Notes: generated by a model from the letters alone, not told the origin. 64,000 nucleotides of DNA from Neobacillus soli NBRC 102451 (GCF_001591665.1 NZ_BCVI01000036.1:99866-163865), one strand, 5' to 3'. Positions 35,585 through 44,797 are shown, counted from the stretch's first letter. Numbers and translations are program-made.

Positions 35585-36379
35585 TTACTGACCTGACCAA
35601 TCAGCGCTGCGTTTTTCAATAAATGCACTCAAGCCTTCTTTCGCATCTTGGGAACGGAATAATAGATTTTGCAGTTCGCCTTCATAACGGATGGCCGCAT
35701 TTAACGGCATTTCTTTTCCATTCATAATCGATAGTTTAATATTCGATGCCGCATATGTCGCACTGTTAGCAATTTTCTCTGCATACGCCAATGTCTTAGC
35801 TCTTGTTTCCTCTTGTGGGAACACGCGATCAACTAATTTTATTTCCAATGCTTCTTGCGGTGTTAGTGTTTCTCCCGTGAGGTTCAAGTCAAGCGCTTTA
35901 GAATGGCCAACTTGACGTGCAAGACGCTGGGTGCCGCCTGTTCCTGCAAGGACACCAAGTGTTATTTCTGGAAGTCCAATCTTACCGGCATTGTCACCCA
36001 TAAAGCGTAAGTCGCAAGCGAGGGCCATTTCCAACCCTCCGCCCACTGTATGTCCTTCTAAACAAGCAATCCAAATTTGCGGGGAACGCGCGATTTTATC
36101 TAATGTCTCATTACAGAATAAGCAGAATTGCGTTTTAAAGCGCGGCTCAGCGGCCTTTAGAAAGTTAATATTTGCTCCAGCAGAGAAGAATTTAGGCATG
36201 TCACTCATTAAAACCGCCACTTTAATATCACTATCAAAACGAATATCATCAATCGCCGCATTTAATTCTTTGTAATATTCCAAGTCATAGGCATTCGTTT
36301 TATTGACATGGATATGTACCTCTGCCACACCCTTCAATTTTTTAACTGTCAGCATTTTTGTTTCCGTTACTGTAGTCAT
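35585..36379 (-). CDS. Enoyl-CoA hydratase family, oxepin-CoA hydrolase (alternative type), copy 2
   Basis: A 264-residue crotonase nearly identical to the protein at 25644-26441: after the first 20 residues they differ at about 13 positions (for example GDQAG/GDNAG and LNITG/LNLTG). All active-site segments are the same. It is monocistronic with its own promoter and the shared operator, so it may be expressed at a different level or time from the operon copy. Retaining two almost equal copies suggests dosage or recent duplication by conversion. Confidence 0.75.
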   Translation of the reverse strand: MTTVTETKMLTVKKLKGVAEVHIHVNKTNAYDLEYYKELNAAIDDIRFDSDIKVAVLMSDMPKFFSAGANINFLKAAEPRFKTQFCLFCNETLDKIARSPQIWIACLEGHTVGGGLEMALACDLRFMGDNAGKIGLPEITLGVLAGTGGTQRLARQVGHSKALDLNLTGETLTPQEALEIKLVDRVFPQEETRAKTLAYAEKIANSATYAASNIKLSIMNGKEMPLNAAIRYEGELQNLLFRSQDAKEGLSAFIEKRSADWSGQ

Positions 36380-36398
36380 TTTAAATCCTCCTCAAAGT

Positions 36399-36464
36399 TT
36401 TCATTATGGTTTTATTTCTATCGTCCTTATTTCATAATATATAAAATATTTTCACTATTTGCAA
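36399..36464 (-). promoter_or_regulatory. Promoter and operator of the second hydratase copy
   Basis: TTGCAA (36459-36464), 17-base spacer, TATATT (36436-36441) on the minus strand. Operator-like GACGATAGAAATAAAACCAT then AATGAAA covers 36399-36426, aligned with 33095-33121 at the same distance from the -10 box. Confidence 0.65.
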
Positions 36465-36734
36465 TACTTAAAATCCATCTGTTTACGGTGGTAAATATGA
36501 CATTTACTTTCATTTTCTTTACTATCCTCACTTTTTCTCACATTTAGTATTTTTCACACCATCATAGTAAAAACCTACGAGCAATCGTGACTACATTATT
36601 TTTTTTCGACAACCGTTACAATTACCTATAACGAAATAATTGCCGCTGAAATATTTCATTGCTATAATACAAATTAATTTCAAAATTTTGAAAATACTTT
36701 ATTGATAAATTTATCTTCTTGAGAGGTGTATTCT
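36465..36734. other. Intergenic gap without recognisable gene
   Basis: A/T-rich divergent region between the second hydratase copy and the MBL hydrolase. Apart from the GAGAGGTG site at 36721-36728 I see no further feature. Confidence 0.5.
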
Positions 36735-37712
36735 TTGATTGAATTGAAAAACGCTTGCTGCGAGGTATTCCCAATCATTATTCCTGATCGGTCTTCATTA
36801 AAGAGTGTTAACTTCTTTTTAGTTAAACAGGGGCATTCCCTTTCATTAATCGATGCTGGTTGGAATAATGATGAATGCTGGAATGGACTAATCGAAACGC
36901 TAAACAAAAATGGCTTCACTCTAAAGGATTTAACGGAAATTATCCTGACCCATCACCATATTGACCATGTTGGATTAGTCAATCGTATTACGTCAGAACA
37001 TCCGATTCCGGTTTATGCCCATCCTGATTCCATTCCCCGTTTAAAAAGGGACAGACATTTCCTAGTGATGAGGGTCGAATTTTACGAACAGCTTTACCAC
37101 GAAATGGGTTGTGGTGAAAGCGGGGAACATCATGCTGCCTACCTAAAAAAGGCTATGGAGCGCAATAAACAGAACATTATTCAAGCTGATATCACTAAAA
37201 TTATTGATGATCCATTGTTCAATTTTCATATTATCGACGTTCCAGGACATTCCCCGGATCAGCTTGCTTTTTATGACGAAAAACAAAGTTGGTTGTTTGC
37301 CGGTGATTTGTTGATTGAGCATATTTCAAGCAATGCTTTAGTGGAACCAGATTTATTGGGGAACAGAACCCCAACACTGCTTCAACATATTGACTCTTTA
37401 AAAAAATGCTTAGCCTTAAATGTGAAATGTGTCTTCCCCGGTCATGGCTCGTTAATTGAAGATCCACATTCATTAATTTTAAAACGATTGGACCGTACAG
37501 AAGCAAAATCAGAGCGATTTATTCAATTAATCAAGTCAGGTATATCAACCGGAAGTGAGCTCGCCATTTCCTTTTACAAAAAGACTTATTACGAGCAATT
37601 TTCTCTTGTTATGTCAGAAATTATTGGTCATTTAGATTACTTAGAGATTAAAGGGAGACTTAAAAAGGAGCTTATTCAAGGCATTTGGCATTATTCGGTT
37701 ATTGAAAGCTAG
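36735..37712 (+). CDS. Metallo-beta-lactamase-fold hydrolase
   Basis: A 325-residue MBL-fold enzyme with the metal motif THHHIDH (about residues 73-79), further ligands in VPGHSPDQ, AGDLLIEH and FPGHG. The C-terminal winged-helix-like tail (about 255-325) is as in LACTB2/YflN-like members. TTG 36735 is preferred over GTG 36726 because GAGAGGTG (36721-36728) overlaps the GTG and sits 6 bases from the TTG. Substrate could be a thioester or lactone; next to CoA-thioester genes, but divergent and not in their operon. Confidence 0.8.
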   Translation: MIELKNACCEVFPIIIPDRSSLKSVNFFLVKQGHSLSLIDAGWNNDECWNGLIETLNKNGFTLKDLTEIILTHHHIDHVGLVNRITSEHPIPVYAHPDSIPRLKRDRHFLVMRVEFYEQLYHEMGCGESGEHHAAYLKKAMERNKQNIIQADITKIIDDPLFNFHIIDVPGHSPDQLAFYDEKQSWLFAGDLLIEHISSNALVEPDLLGNRTPTLLQHIDSLKKCLALNVKCVFPGHGSLIEDPHSLILKRLDRTEAKSERFIQLIKSGISTGSELAISFYKKTYYEQFSLVMSEIIGHLDYLEIKGRLKKELIQGIWHYSVIES

Positions 37713-37754
37713 AAAAAAAGGATCATGCAATTTCTACATTGCATGATCCTTTTT
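37713..37754. terminator. Bidirectional terminator between MBL and YerA-like genes
   Basis: AAGGATCATGCAA (37718-37730) / TTGCATGATCCTT (37739-37751) with A and T runs on either side. Confidence 0.9.
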
Positions 37755-37760
37755 CTTATT

Positions 37761-39551
37761 TCAACGCTTTTCCATTTGATAGCTTAAGGTCGTTAATGGT
37801 GTCGAATTTAATAAAATTTCATTGGCTCTAACCTCATATAAGCCATATGGAACCAAACGAAGGCCCGGCAAAAAGTCACAGGTTAAGAAGAGCAAGGTAT
37901 ACAGGATGTCATGGAATGGAAACCCGCGTTCCTGCAGGGCTGACAACAACTGTTCATGATAGTCCAATGCAGAATCAAAGGAAGGATCTGGTGTCATCAT
38001 GCCTGTTACCGGTAAAGGAATTTCTAATACCACTTTATCACCGTCTACAATCGCAATTCCTCCCCCCATGTCGTGAACCCTTGAAGCTGCTTTTGCCATC
38101 GCTTCAGGATTTCGACCAACCACCAAGAGTTCCGTCGTTGTATTATATGTGGAAGCCATACCATCAAGATTTACAGCAAATCTTTCCAAGATCCCCTTGG
38201 CCACCCATTCTCCATTGCGGTCAATTAAGGCTGCCTGTAATAATCCGTCATGGCCAGCAAGATTGGCGTAGCCATTTACAGAAGGAAGGTCGGTATCTTT
38301 TCTTTGGGTAATGACATTACTTTTAAAATAAACAACGGGGACAGGTTCACCTTCAGATGGATGTGGATAGCGATATAGATTCATATTTTCCAAGACCGAT
38401 TTAGGGAAGGCAAATGGTTTGCGAACCATATATCTATTCCAATCGATTTCAGGGAGTGAAGCAGTTAACTTTCCATTTTCAGCCGCTATTTTCCCAGAGG
38501 CAATCACGATATCGGGACGGAAATCGACAAGGTCAGGCAAGACCAGAATGTCAGCCTTTCTGCCCGGAGCAAGGCCGCCAATATAATCATCAAGTCTTAA
38601 GTAGGTTGCAGCATTGATGGTAACCATCTGAATCGCAGTCATCACCGGGACACCAAGTTCGACTGCCTGCCTTACAAGCCCATCGACATAGCCTTCTTTT
38701 TCAATAAATGAAGGGTGTGGACCGTCTGTTGTCATAATGACCCTGCTTGTACTTACATTCCCCTCGGTAATCAGTTTTACAATTTCCTGTAAATCGGGAC
38801 GAAGTGAGCTATTTCGAAGTGTCGTCCACATTCCTAATCGGAGGCGGTCAAACGCTTCTTTTGCTGTAATTGCTTCATGACATGCCGTTACACCGGACGC
38901 GACAACGGCATTTAATTTTTCATAGGAGCAGCCTGCTGTATGCCCATCGGAGACCTTACCCAGTTTCTTGATAAAATCCATGGTATCAAGCAAGAACGGA
39001 TCACCATTATATAACAACGGCCAGCGCGTTACTTCGGCTGATCCTACGACGTCATCAAGTTCAAGCAGCTCTCTGATATCCTTATGGTTATACCACTCCC
39101 GTTCCCCCGGATAATCCGCTTGGGATACAAGCCGGGTCAGCCAAAAAAAGTTGCCGGGCAATGGTTTTAAATCGCTTACCATTTCTTTAAAACCTTTTGC
39201 TCCCATATGTAGATAAAAAAATAAATTATCGTTTACAGTGGAGGTGGTACCTAATGGCAGGACTTTCCCTGTCACACTTACTGGATTATAAAAAACCCAT
39301 GGATGGGCATGCGCTTCGATAAACCCTGGTGATAGGTACTTCCCTTCCGCATTAATTACTTTTGTCTGCTCGCCAATAGCGGCTTCACTTGTTCCAATAT
39401 AGGCAATACAATCCTTATAAACGGCAATATTTTGTTTCAAAAATTCCCCGGAATACACATTGATAACCGTACCGCCTTTAATATATAGATCAGCGGGCCG
39501 AACCCCTTTTGCCACTTCAATCAATTCACTTCTTTGCGCTATAAGGTCCAT
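37761..39551 (-). CDS. Adenine deaminase-like amidohydrolase (YerA-like)
   Basis: A 596-residue amidohydrolase. The metal-binding HxH is in FIEAHAHPWVFYNP, the start of the barrel in YIKGGTVINVYSGEF, and the adenine-deaminase C-terminal half is present (VTGMMTPDPSFDSA; FLTCDFLPGLRLVPYGLYEV). It resembles B. subtilis YerA, a longer paralogue of AdeC. ATG 39551 is supported by AGGAGTG; the longer frame starts in a region of repeats. Substrate is not certain and may not be adenine. Confidence 0.8.
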   Translation of the reverse strand: MDLIAQRSELIEVAKGVRPADLYIKGGTVINVYSGEFLKQNIAVYKDCIAYIGTSEAAIGEQTKVINAEGKYLSPGFIEAHAHPWVFYNPVSVTGKVLPLGTTSTVNDNLFFYLHMGAKGFKEMVSDLKPLPGNFFWLTRLVSQADYPGEREWYNHKDIRELLELDDVVGSAEVTRWPLLYNGDPFLLDTMDFIKKLGKVSDGHTAGCSYEKLNAVVASGVTACHEAITAKEAFDRLRLGMWTTLRNSSLRPDLQEIVKLITEGNVSTSRVIMTTDGPHPSFIEKEGYVDGLVRQAVELGVPVMTAIQMVTINAATYLRLDDYIGGLAPGRKADILVLPDLVDFRPDIVIASGKIAAENGKLTASLPEIDWNRYMVRKPFAFPKSVLENMNLYRYPHPSEGEPVPVVYFKSNVITQRKDTDLPSVNGYANLAGHDGLLQAALIDRNGEWVAKGILERFAVNLDGMASTYNTTTELLVVGRNPEAMAKAASRVHDMGGGIAIVDGDKVVLEIPLPVTGMMTPDPSFDSALDYHEQLLSALQERGFPFHDILYTLLFLTCDFLPGLRLVPYGLYEVRANEILLNSTPLTTLSYQMEKR

Positions 39552-39579
39552 AATTTCACTCCTATCATCTGTATTATTA

Positions 39580-39652
39580 AATAGTAATAGGATATTAAAA
39601 AACATCATTATGTTTTTACTAATATCGTACATTTAACATAATAGTAATAGGA
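39580..39652. repeat. Direct and inverted repeats upstream of the YerA-like gene
   Basis: AATAGTAATAGGA occurs at 39580-39592 and 39640-39652 (60 bases apart). Between them AAAAACAT / ATGTTTTT form an inverted repeat around 39597-39616. These are possible operator sites for the deaminase gene. Confidence 0.45.
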
Positions 39653-39742
39653 ACACGATTTATATGTCAATAAAAACGAACTAAATAGACAAAATAGTCA
39701 ATCAATTAACTTCTTGCCTTTTTGATTTTTTTACTACCATTC

Positions 39743-40369
39743 TTAACTAAATAAATTATTAAAGGCTTGAATCCCAAAGTAAATCCCAAAGCCAATCAAT
39801 GAAAGAGCAGACAGAAAGGAAATGATAACAAGTAAATGCGAGGTTAAAAATTTGCGAAAGCTGCTCGCTACACTGGCCATGGCGATATCCCATAGCAGCA
39901 ATCCTATAAAAATAGCACTGCTGTAAAGTACTAATTGACCGGTATCATAGGTTGCTGCTGTCTTTGCCAGGACGGAACCGTAAATGCCCAACCAAAACAA
40001 AATGGTCAATGGGTTGGAGATGGACATCAAGAACCCTGAAAAAAAGGATTTGATCAGCGGTTCCTGACCCCTTGAATGCTCCAAATGGACTTTTCCGGCA
40101 TTCATAAACGTTTCTATACCCGTATACATAAGGACAAAACAGCCAAAAAACCAGAGAAAGGTTTGCATAATTGCAGTTTCAAGAAACTGGACGACCCCTA
40201 TGTAAACAACAAGCATATATATTCCGTCGGCAATAACTGCCCCGACCCCAATAAGCCACGAGTGCATAAAGCCGTTTCGTATTCCCCTGTCAATTTGCGC
40301 CGCATTGACTGGTCCAATCGGCGCTGCCAGAGATAATCCTAACAGTATATAGCTTAAAAATACATTCAT
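39743..40369 (-). CDS. LysE-family amino acid exporter
   Basis: A 208-residue membrane protein with six hydrophobic helices. The N-terminal signature is LSLAAPIGPVNAAQIDRGIR, and SNPLTILFWLGIYG is the second LysE/RhtB motif. These proteins export amino acids such as lysine, arginine or homoserine lactone-like compounds. A GGGAGAG site precedes the ATG. It stands alone between the YerA-like gene and the glycosyltransferase pair. Confidence 0.85.
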   Translation of the reverse strand: MNVFLSYILLGLSLAAPIGPVNAAQIDRGIRNGFMHSWLIGVGAVIADGIYMLVVYIGVVQFLETAIMQTFLWFFGCFVLMYTGIETFMNAGKVHLEHSRGQEPLIKSFFSGFLMSISNPLTILFWLGIYGSVLAKTAATYDTGQLVLYSSAIFIGLLLWDIAMASVASSFRKFLTSHLLVIISFLSALSLIGFGIYFGIQAFNNLFS

Positions 40370-40440
40370 CCCTATCTCTCCCTAATAAATGAGTAGAAGC
40401 CTGTCTATCCATTTCTATTCAGGCAAGAGGGTTTGTACCA

Positions 40441-40475
40441 CAAAAAAAGAAGCTTTCCCATTTGAATCGGGGAAA
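40441..40475 (-). terminator. Terminator after the glycosyltransferase gene
   Basis: TTTCCC (40454-40459) / GGGAAA with a 10-base loop; on the minus strand it runs into TTCTTTTTTTG. Confidence 0.6.
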
Positions 40476-40492
40476 CTCCTCGGCAATGTATG

Positions 40493-41533
40493 TTAGTTTT
40501 TAGTTTCAGATGTTTTTCTAAAGTCGAAGGAAAATAACTCATCTTCTTCTTGTGGATGGAGCAAATGGTGCCTTGGTATCGGCAGATTAAGGGTATCAAT
40601 ATCGACTATATATTTTGGACGCTGTTTCGTTTCCTTATATATTTTCCCAACATACTCACCTATTAATCCAATCGCAATTAATTGGAGCCCGCCAATCAGC
40701 CAAATAGAAGTAATCAGCGATGTCCAGCCTGTCTCGGTATTTCCCAAAAACTTTAGTGTTAAAAAATAGCCCCCGAAGAGAAGACTCATAAAAAAGGAAA
40801 CAAAGCCAATGAGTAATACGAAACGGATGGGTGAGACGGAGAAGGAGGTAATGCCATCAAAGGCAAAGGCAAGCATTTTTTTTAAAGGATACTTGGTTTC
40901 ACCAGCCTGCCGCTCTAATCGATCATAATAAACCACATCGGAACGAAAGCCAAGCAGTGGAACCATTCCTCTTAAAAATAAATTCACCTCATTAAACCGT
41001 TCTAACTCCTTAACGGCCCTCTTGCTCATTAACCGAAAATCCGCATGATTGTAAACAAGGTCCACACCCATCATTTTCATTACCTTATAAAAGCCTTGTG
41101 CCGTACACCGTTTAAACAGGGTATCCGTATCACGCCCTTTACGGACACCATAAACGATTTCAAAACCCTCGTGGTATTTTATGATAAAGTCGCGGATGAC
41201 CTTAATATCGTCCTGCAAATCAGCATCAATCGAAACCAGACAATCAGATTGCTCTTTTGCCGCAAATAAGCCGGCAAGCAATGCGTTCTGGTGCCCGACA
41301 TTACGCGCTAATTTTAAGCCCCGGACAAGCTCATTATGTAATCCTTCTTTATATATTAATTCCCAGGTGCGGTCCTTGCTTCCATCATCTACAAACAGGA
41401 TCTTGCTTTGCTTTGACACAAGCGCATCATGAATCAGCCTCATCAAAAATTGTTGAAGCTTATTAATAGTCTCTGGTAAAACCGCTTCCTCGTTATAGCA
41501 AGGCACAACAATTGTTAGAACTGGTTCCGTCAT
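40493..41533 (-). CDS. GT2 glycosyltransferase with two C-terminal membrane helices (YkoT-like)
   Basis: A 346-residue DPM1/GtrB-type transferase. The GT-A core has VPCYNEEAVLPETI, FVDDGSKDRTW and the catalytic DxD as SIDADLQDD; two C-terminal helices (about 235-300) anchor it to the membrane. It would transfer a sugar from a nucleotide donor to undecaprenyl phosphate. The membrane protein encoded just upstream resembles YkoS, the partner in B. subtilis ykoST, so both may modify a surface polymer. Confidence 0.8.
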   Translation of the reverse strand: MTEPVLTIVVPCYNEEAVLPETINKLQQFLMRLIHDALVSKQSKILFVDDGSKDRTWELIYKEGLHNELVRGLKLARNVGHQNALLAGLFAAKEQSDCLVSIDADLQDDIKVIRDFIIKYHEGFEIVYGVRKGRDTDTLFKRCTAQGFYKVMKMMGVDLVYNHADFRLMSKRAVKELERFNEVNLFLRGMVPLLGFRSDVVYYDRLERQAGETKYPLKKMLAFAFDGITSFSVSPIRFVLLIGFVSFFMSLLFGGYFLTLKFLGNTETGWTSLITSIWLIGGLQLIAIGLIGEYVGKIYKETKQRPKYIVDIDTLNLPIPRHHLLHPQEEDELFSFDFRKTSETKN

Positions 41534-41553
41534 CTGTTAAAAACCCCCGCTGT

Positions 41554-43230
41554 CTACAAAGTCTTATATAAGTAAATTTTCCAGGCTGACGTTTTTGATA
41601 CGAACACTTTATCTAGTGCTAGTTGATTTTGCTCGGCATTGTCGATGGGCAGTGCCGCGAAAATATAGCGGCCGCCCATTTCTTTAAAAACATCCGTATG
41701 CAACTCTAAATTTTTCAAATGGCGTTTGGAATCTTTTTTGATCATATATCTTTTCCCAAGCTGCGCTGTAAAAATATAGCAGCGTCCGCCCCATTGATCG
41801 AAATACTTGCGGATGGTTTTATTTTTCGCCAATTCCTTTTCAATTATTTTCCTAAACTGATGTTTATAGCTTAATGGATAAAAATTATTATAGGTGTCAA
41901 GTGTGTAAAAGCCATTATACTGGGCAATCGCCGGGTGGATTCCGATACTGGCGACACGATACTCCTCCTTTGGCAGTGCAATATGATCGTTAATTTCTTC
42001 GAACAAAGCCTCAGCGTAAAATTGCTTCACTGTCGGCTTTTGTCGATAAATAATTTCGTCATTAAACAGGCACAAAAAGAGAATTTGAAAGACGGCAATC
42101 CATTTAGCTGTTTTGGCCCAGCCCAGGCCTTGGAGCGAAATGACCTTTAGGGCGAGCGCAAACCCTGCATAAATAACAAGCGGCCTTAAAAAGTGATAAC
42201 GGGCAAAATTAAAGGTATCCAAAAAATGAAATCGCTTCGTTAACGGAAGCCAGCCTTCATAAAACCAAAAGGCATACCAAATCGATAACAAAATATTTAC
42301 TAAAAAAAGAAAGACAAATAGTTTTTCCTGCTTCCAAAGCTTTTTAAAAAAGACAAAATAGATGGCAATAATCGTGGCGGGCAAAATAAATAACGTATGA
42401 ACCGTCATCACATGGGTATGCCCCAGCAGGAAATTTTTCAATGCAAGCCGGGCAGCTCTCCAAAAAGATAGTTCCGCATGGAAATATTCATCACGGCTAT
42501 TTGGTTCGCCCGTCACTAAAAAGGAAGAAACGAGCCGATATTCGACGAGCATAAAAATAACAGTCATATACACAATGGCAAACAAGAAGCGCAGGTTCCA
42601 GCCCTTTCCTCTTAAACAATCAGTTAACCAAAAAAGACCCATAGCAGTTAAGAAAAAGAAAAATCCCAACACAATGCTTGCGTACAAAGGCAATAAAGTG
42701 AGGACTAGATACTCCTTCCAGGTCCCCTCCCCATTTCGAATAGTGAGAAGGGCCCAAAGTGCAAGCGGCATCCCTAGCGTACTCAGCATCCCCGACGGCC
42801 AAAATGGCGTTAGGGCAAAGGCAAGTGCTGCTCCGATTTGCAAAAATAGCCACTTCTCTTCTGGAAGGAAGTGTTTTTTCAGAAGCCAATACATACCGAA
42901 AAAGGCGACTATTCTTGTCAAAGCCTGGCTTAATGCATAGGCAATCATCGTCGGAAAAAGCTTATATAACCAAACAATAATGCTGTATTCTGTCCCAAAC
43001 GCATTTCTTGGCAAGGTTCCATTAATGATTTGCGGAATGTTCGCATTAACAAGCCCAAACATTTCCCCACTTCTCGCCAGCACCTTATACCACGCTAAAT
43101 TCGAATCTAAATTATCATGAACACGTATATGCGCATTTTCCTGCAGAATAAAAAGCGGAGAAAGATAAATCGCTAGCGTAATCAAAGCAAGGACGACAAG
43201 TATTTTTTCCCTTTTCGTTTCGATAACCAC
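41554..43230 (-). CDS. Polytopic membrane protein (YkoS/DUF6044-like)
   Basis: A 558-residue protein with about 11 hydrophobic segments and an extracytoplasmic C-terminal domain (about 425-558). Features such as HIRVHDNLDSNLAWYKVLA and PRNAFGTEYSIIVWLYK recall DUF6044/YkoS proteins, which resemble GT-C-fold glycosyltransferases. The GTG start has AGAGGTG at good spacing. With the YkoT-like transferase downstream it probably moves a polyprenyl-linked sugar to an outside acceptor; the acceptor is unknown. Confidence 0.7.
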   Translation of the reverse strand: MVIETKREKILVVLALITLAIYLSPLFILQENAHIRVHDNLDSNLAWYKVLARSGEMFGLVNANIPQIINGTLPRNAFGTEYSIIVWLYKLFPTMIAYALSQALTRIVAFFGMYWLLKKHFLPEEKWLFLQIGAALAFALTPFWPSGMLSTLGMPLALWALLTIRNGEGTWKEYLVLTLLPLYASIVLGFFFFLTAMGLFWLTDCLRGKGWNLRFLFAIVYMTVIFMLVEYRLVSSFLVTGEPNSRDEYFHAELSFWRAARLALKNFLLGHTHVMTVHTLFILPATIIAIYFVFFKKLWKQEKLFVFLFLVNILLSIWYAFWFYEGWLPLTKRFHFLDTFNFARYHFLRPLVIYAGFALALKVISLQGLGWAKTAKWIAVFQILFLCLFNDEIIYRQKPTVKQFYAEALFEEINDHIALPKEEYRVASIGIHPAIAQYNGFYTLDTYNNFYPLSYKHQFRKIIEKELAKNKTIRKYFDQWGGRCYIFTAQLGKRYMIKKDSKRHLKNLELHTDVFKEMGGRYIFAALPIDNAEQNQLALDKVFVSKTSAWKIYLYKTL

Positions 43231-43441
43231 TCAACTACACCTCTTCAATCCAAGACTCCAAAGGAGCTATCCGTTATAAACTTTGCATCCCTGGTAAATA
43301 TTATTCCCTTTTCTCCACAAATAAGGTTAGCCAATAAATTAATAAAGATGAAATTGGCCTTGTTCTAGCCTATTTTTTTGCAATAAGAGGCTTTTCGACA
43401 AAACTAGACGTTTCCCATTATTTACATTTCATAAATTCCCT

Positions 43442-43477
43442 GTTAAAATAAATTTAATCATTAAAATAAATTTTAAC
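43442..43477 (+). promoter_or_regulatory. Candidate operator upstream of the MFS/ArsR-like pair
   Basis: GTTAAAAT (43442-43449) / ATTTTAAC (43470-43477) inverted repeat; TTAAAATAAATTT also repeats directly at 43443 and 43461, 18 bases apart. The rest of 43231-43511 shows no gene. Confidence 0.45.
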
Positions 43478-43511
43478 GATAAATTAAATTTTTCCAGGAA
43501 GGATGATATTC

Positions 43512-44780
43512 ATGTTTAAAATTCTTCAAAACCGGGCCTTTCTTCGTTTTTGGTTAGGTCAAATCATTTCCCATCTCGGCGACGGCTTCACTAGGATTGC
43601 CATCGTTTACCTAGTGGCAACTTTAACGAAGGATCCACTTGCCATTGGTTTAGTCATCTTTGCCCAGCTTCTCCCGACTGCCTTTTTCGGTCTTCTATTA
43701 GGGCCGTTAGCAGATAAATATAACCGTAAATGGTTAATGGTCGGGGCTGACATTTACCGGATGGCAATTGTGCTCTTGATGATTCCCTTCCATCACTCCG
43801 CCATAGCACTAATCATCTTAATTGCTTTCCAAGGGCTTGGTTCCGCGCTTTTTGATCCGGCCCGTTCCTCATCAATTCCAGATCTTGTCGGCGAAGAAAA
43901 TATTCAGCAGGCCATTTCCCTCTCGCAATCTACGAGGGCAGCAATGGATATTATCGGTCCCTCTGTTGGTGCCTTATTGATGATGACCAACAATTACAAT
44001 ATTATTTTTGGCATCGATGCCGTCACCTTTGCCCTTTCCGCCCTGTTCATCCTTACACTGCGGAATCTTGGTAAAACTAAATTCGCTTTAGTGGCCGCTT
44101 CGGAATCGTACTTCCAATCCATTGGGTCAGGTGTAAAAGAAGTTATTGGGATGCCGGCGTTACGATTCTTACTAATTCTTTTGTTACCAATTACTCTAGT
44201 CTGCGGCGTATTAAATACAAATCTTGTTGCTGTTCTTACTAATGAATTTCATGTATCGGCTTTTCATTTTGGCTTTATTGAGGCAGCCACGGCTGTTGGT
44301 GTTATTGTTGGTGCTGGTATTGCCGCCCCATTTGCCCTAAAGAAATTCAAGGCCAGTACTGTTCTTTTAACAGGCACAGCCGCAATTGGAATTTCGATGG
44401 TGTTAATCATTCCTTTAGAAACCTTTCAGTCTCTTTATGGTCTCCTTCCTGTCTATATTTGGAGTATAATGGTAGGTGTATTGAATGCCTTTTTAAATGT
44501 GCCGTTAAGCAGTTTGTTTTTAAAAGTTACTCCGGCTGCCTTCAGGGGCAGAGGGTCATCATTATTAGGGTTTACGGCCAGCTCAGCGATGATGATTGGA
44601 ATTTTGGCAGGAGGCTGGTTATCGAAAGAAATCGGCGTTTTATATGGCACGGCTATCTCAGGTGCCCTTTTAATGACCGTCGCCATTTTAATGCCCTTAC
44701 TGAAGGGATACAAAAGCCTTTCAGATAACAGCGAACCTCAATCTGCACGGGAAACGCCAAAGCCGGCTGCCGTTAATTAA
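43512..44780 (+). CDS. MFS exporter (EntS/TetV-like group)
   Basis: A 422-residue 12-helix transporter with motif A as GPLADKYNRKWLMVGADIYR and the GLGSALFDPARSSSIPDLVG stretch typical of the enterobactin-exporter/macrolide group. ATG 43512 is favoured over ATG 43503 because AGGAAGG abuts 43503 and is 9 bases from 43512. Its stop is followed by an ArsR-like regulator after 17 bases, so they form one operon, and the likely operator lies just upstream. Confidence 0.85.
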   Translation: MFKILQNRAFLRFWLGQIISHLGDGFTRIAIVYLVATLTKDPLAIGLVIFAQLLPTAFFGLLLGPLADKYNRKWLMVGADIYRMAIVLLMIPFHHSAIALIILIAFQGLGSALFDPARSSSIPDLVGEENIQQAISLSQSTRAAMDIIGPSVGALLMMTNNYNIIFGIDAVTFALSALFILTLRNLGKTKFALVAASESYFQSIGSGVKEVIGMPALRFLLILLLPITLVCGVLNTNLVAVLTNEFHVSAFHFGFIEAATAVGVIVGAGIAAPFALKKFKASTVLLTGTAAIGISMVLIIPLETFQSLYGLLPVYIWSIMVGVLNAFLNVPLSSLFLKVTPAAFRGRGSSLLGFTASSAMMIGILAGGWLSKEIGVLYGTAISGALLMTVAILMPLLKGYKSLSDNSEPQSARETPKPAAVN

Positions 44781-44797
44781 TCTTGGGGGTTAGTTTT

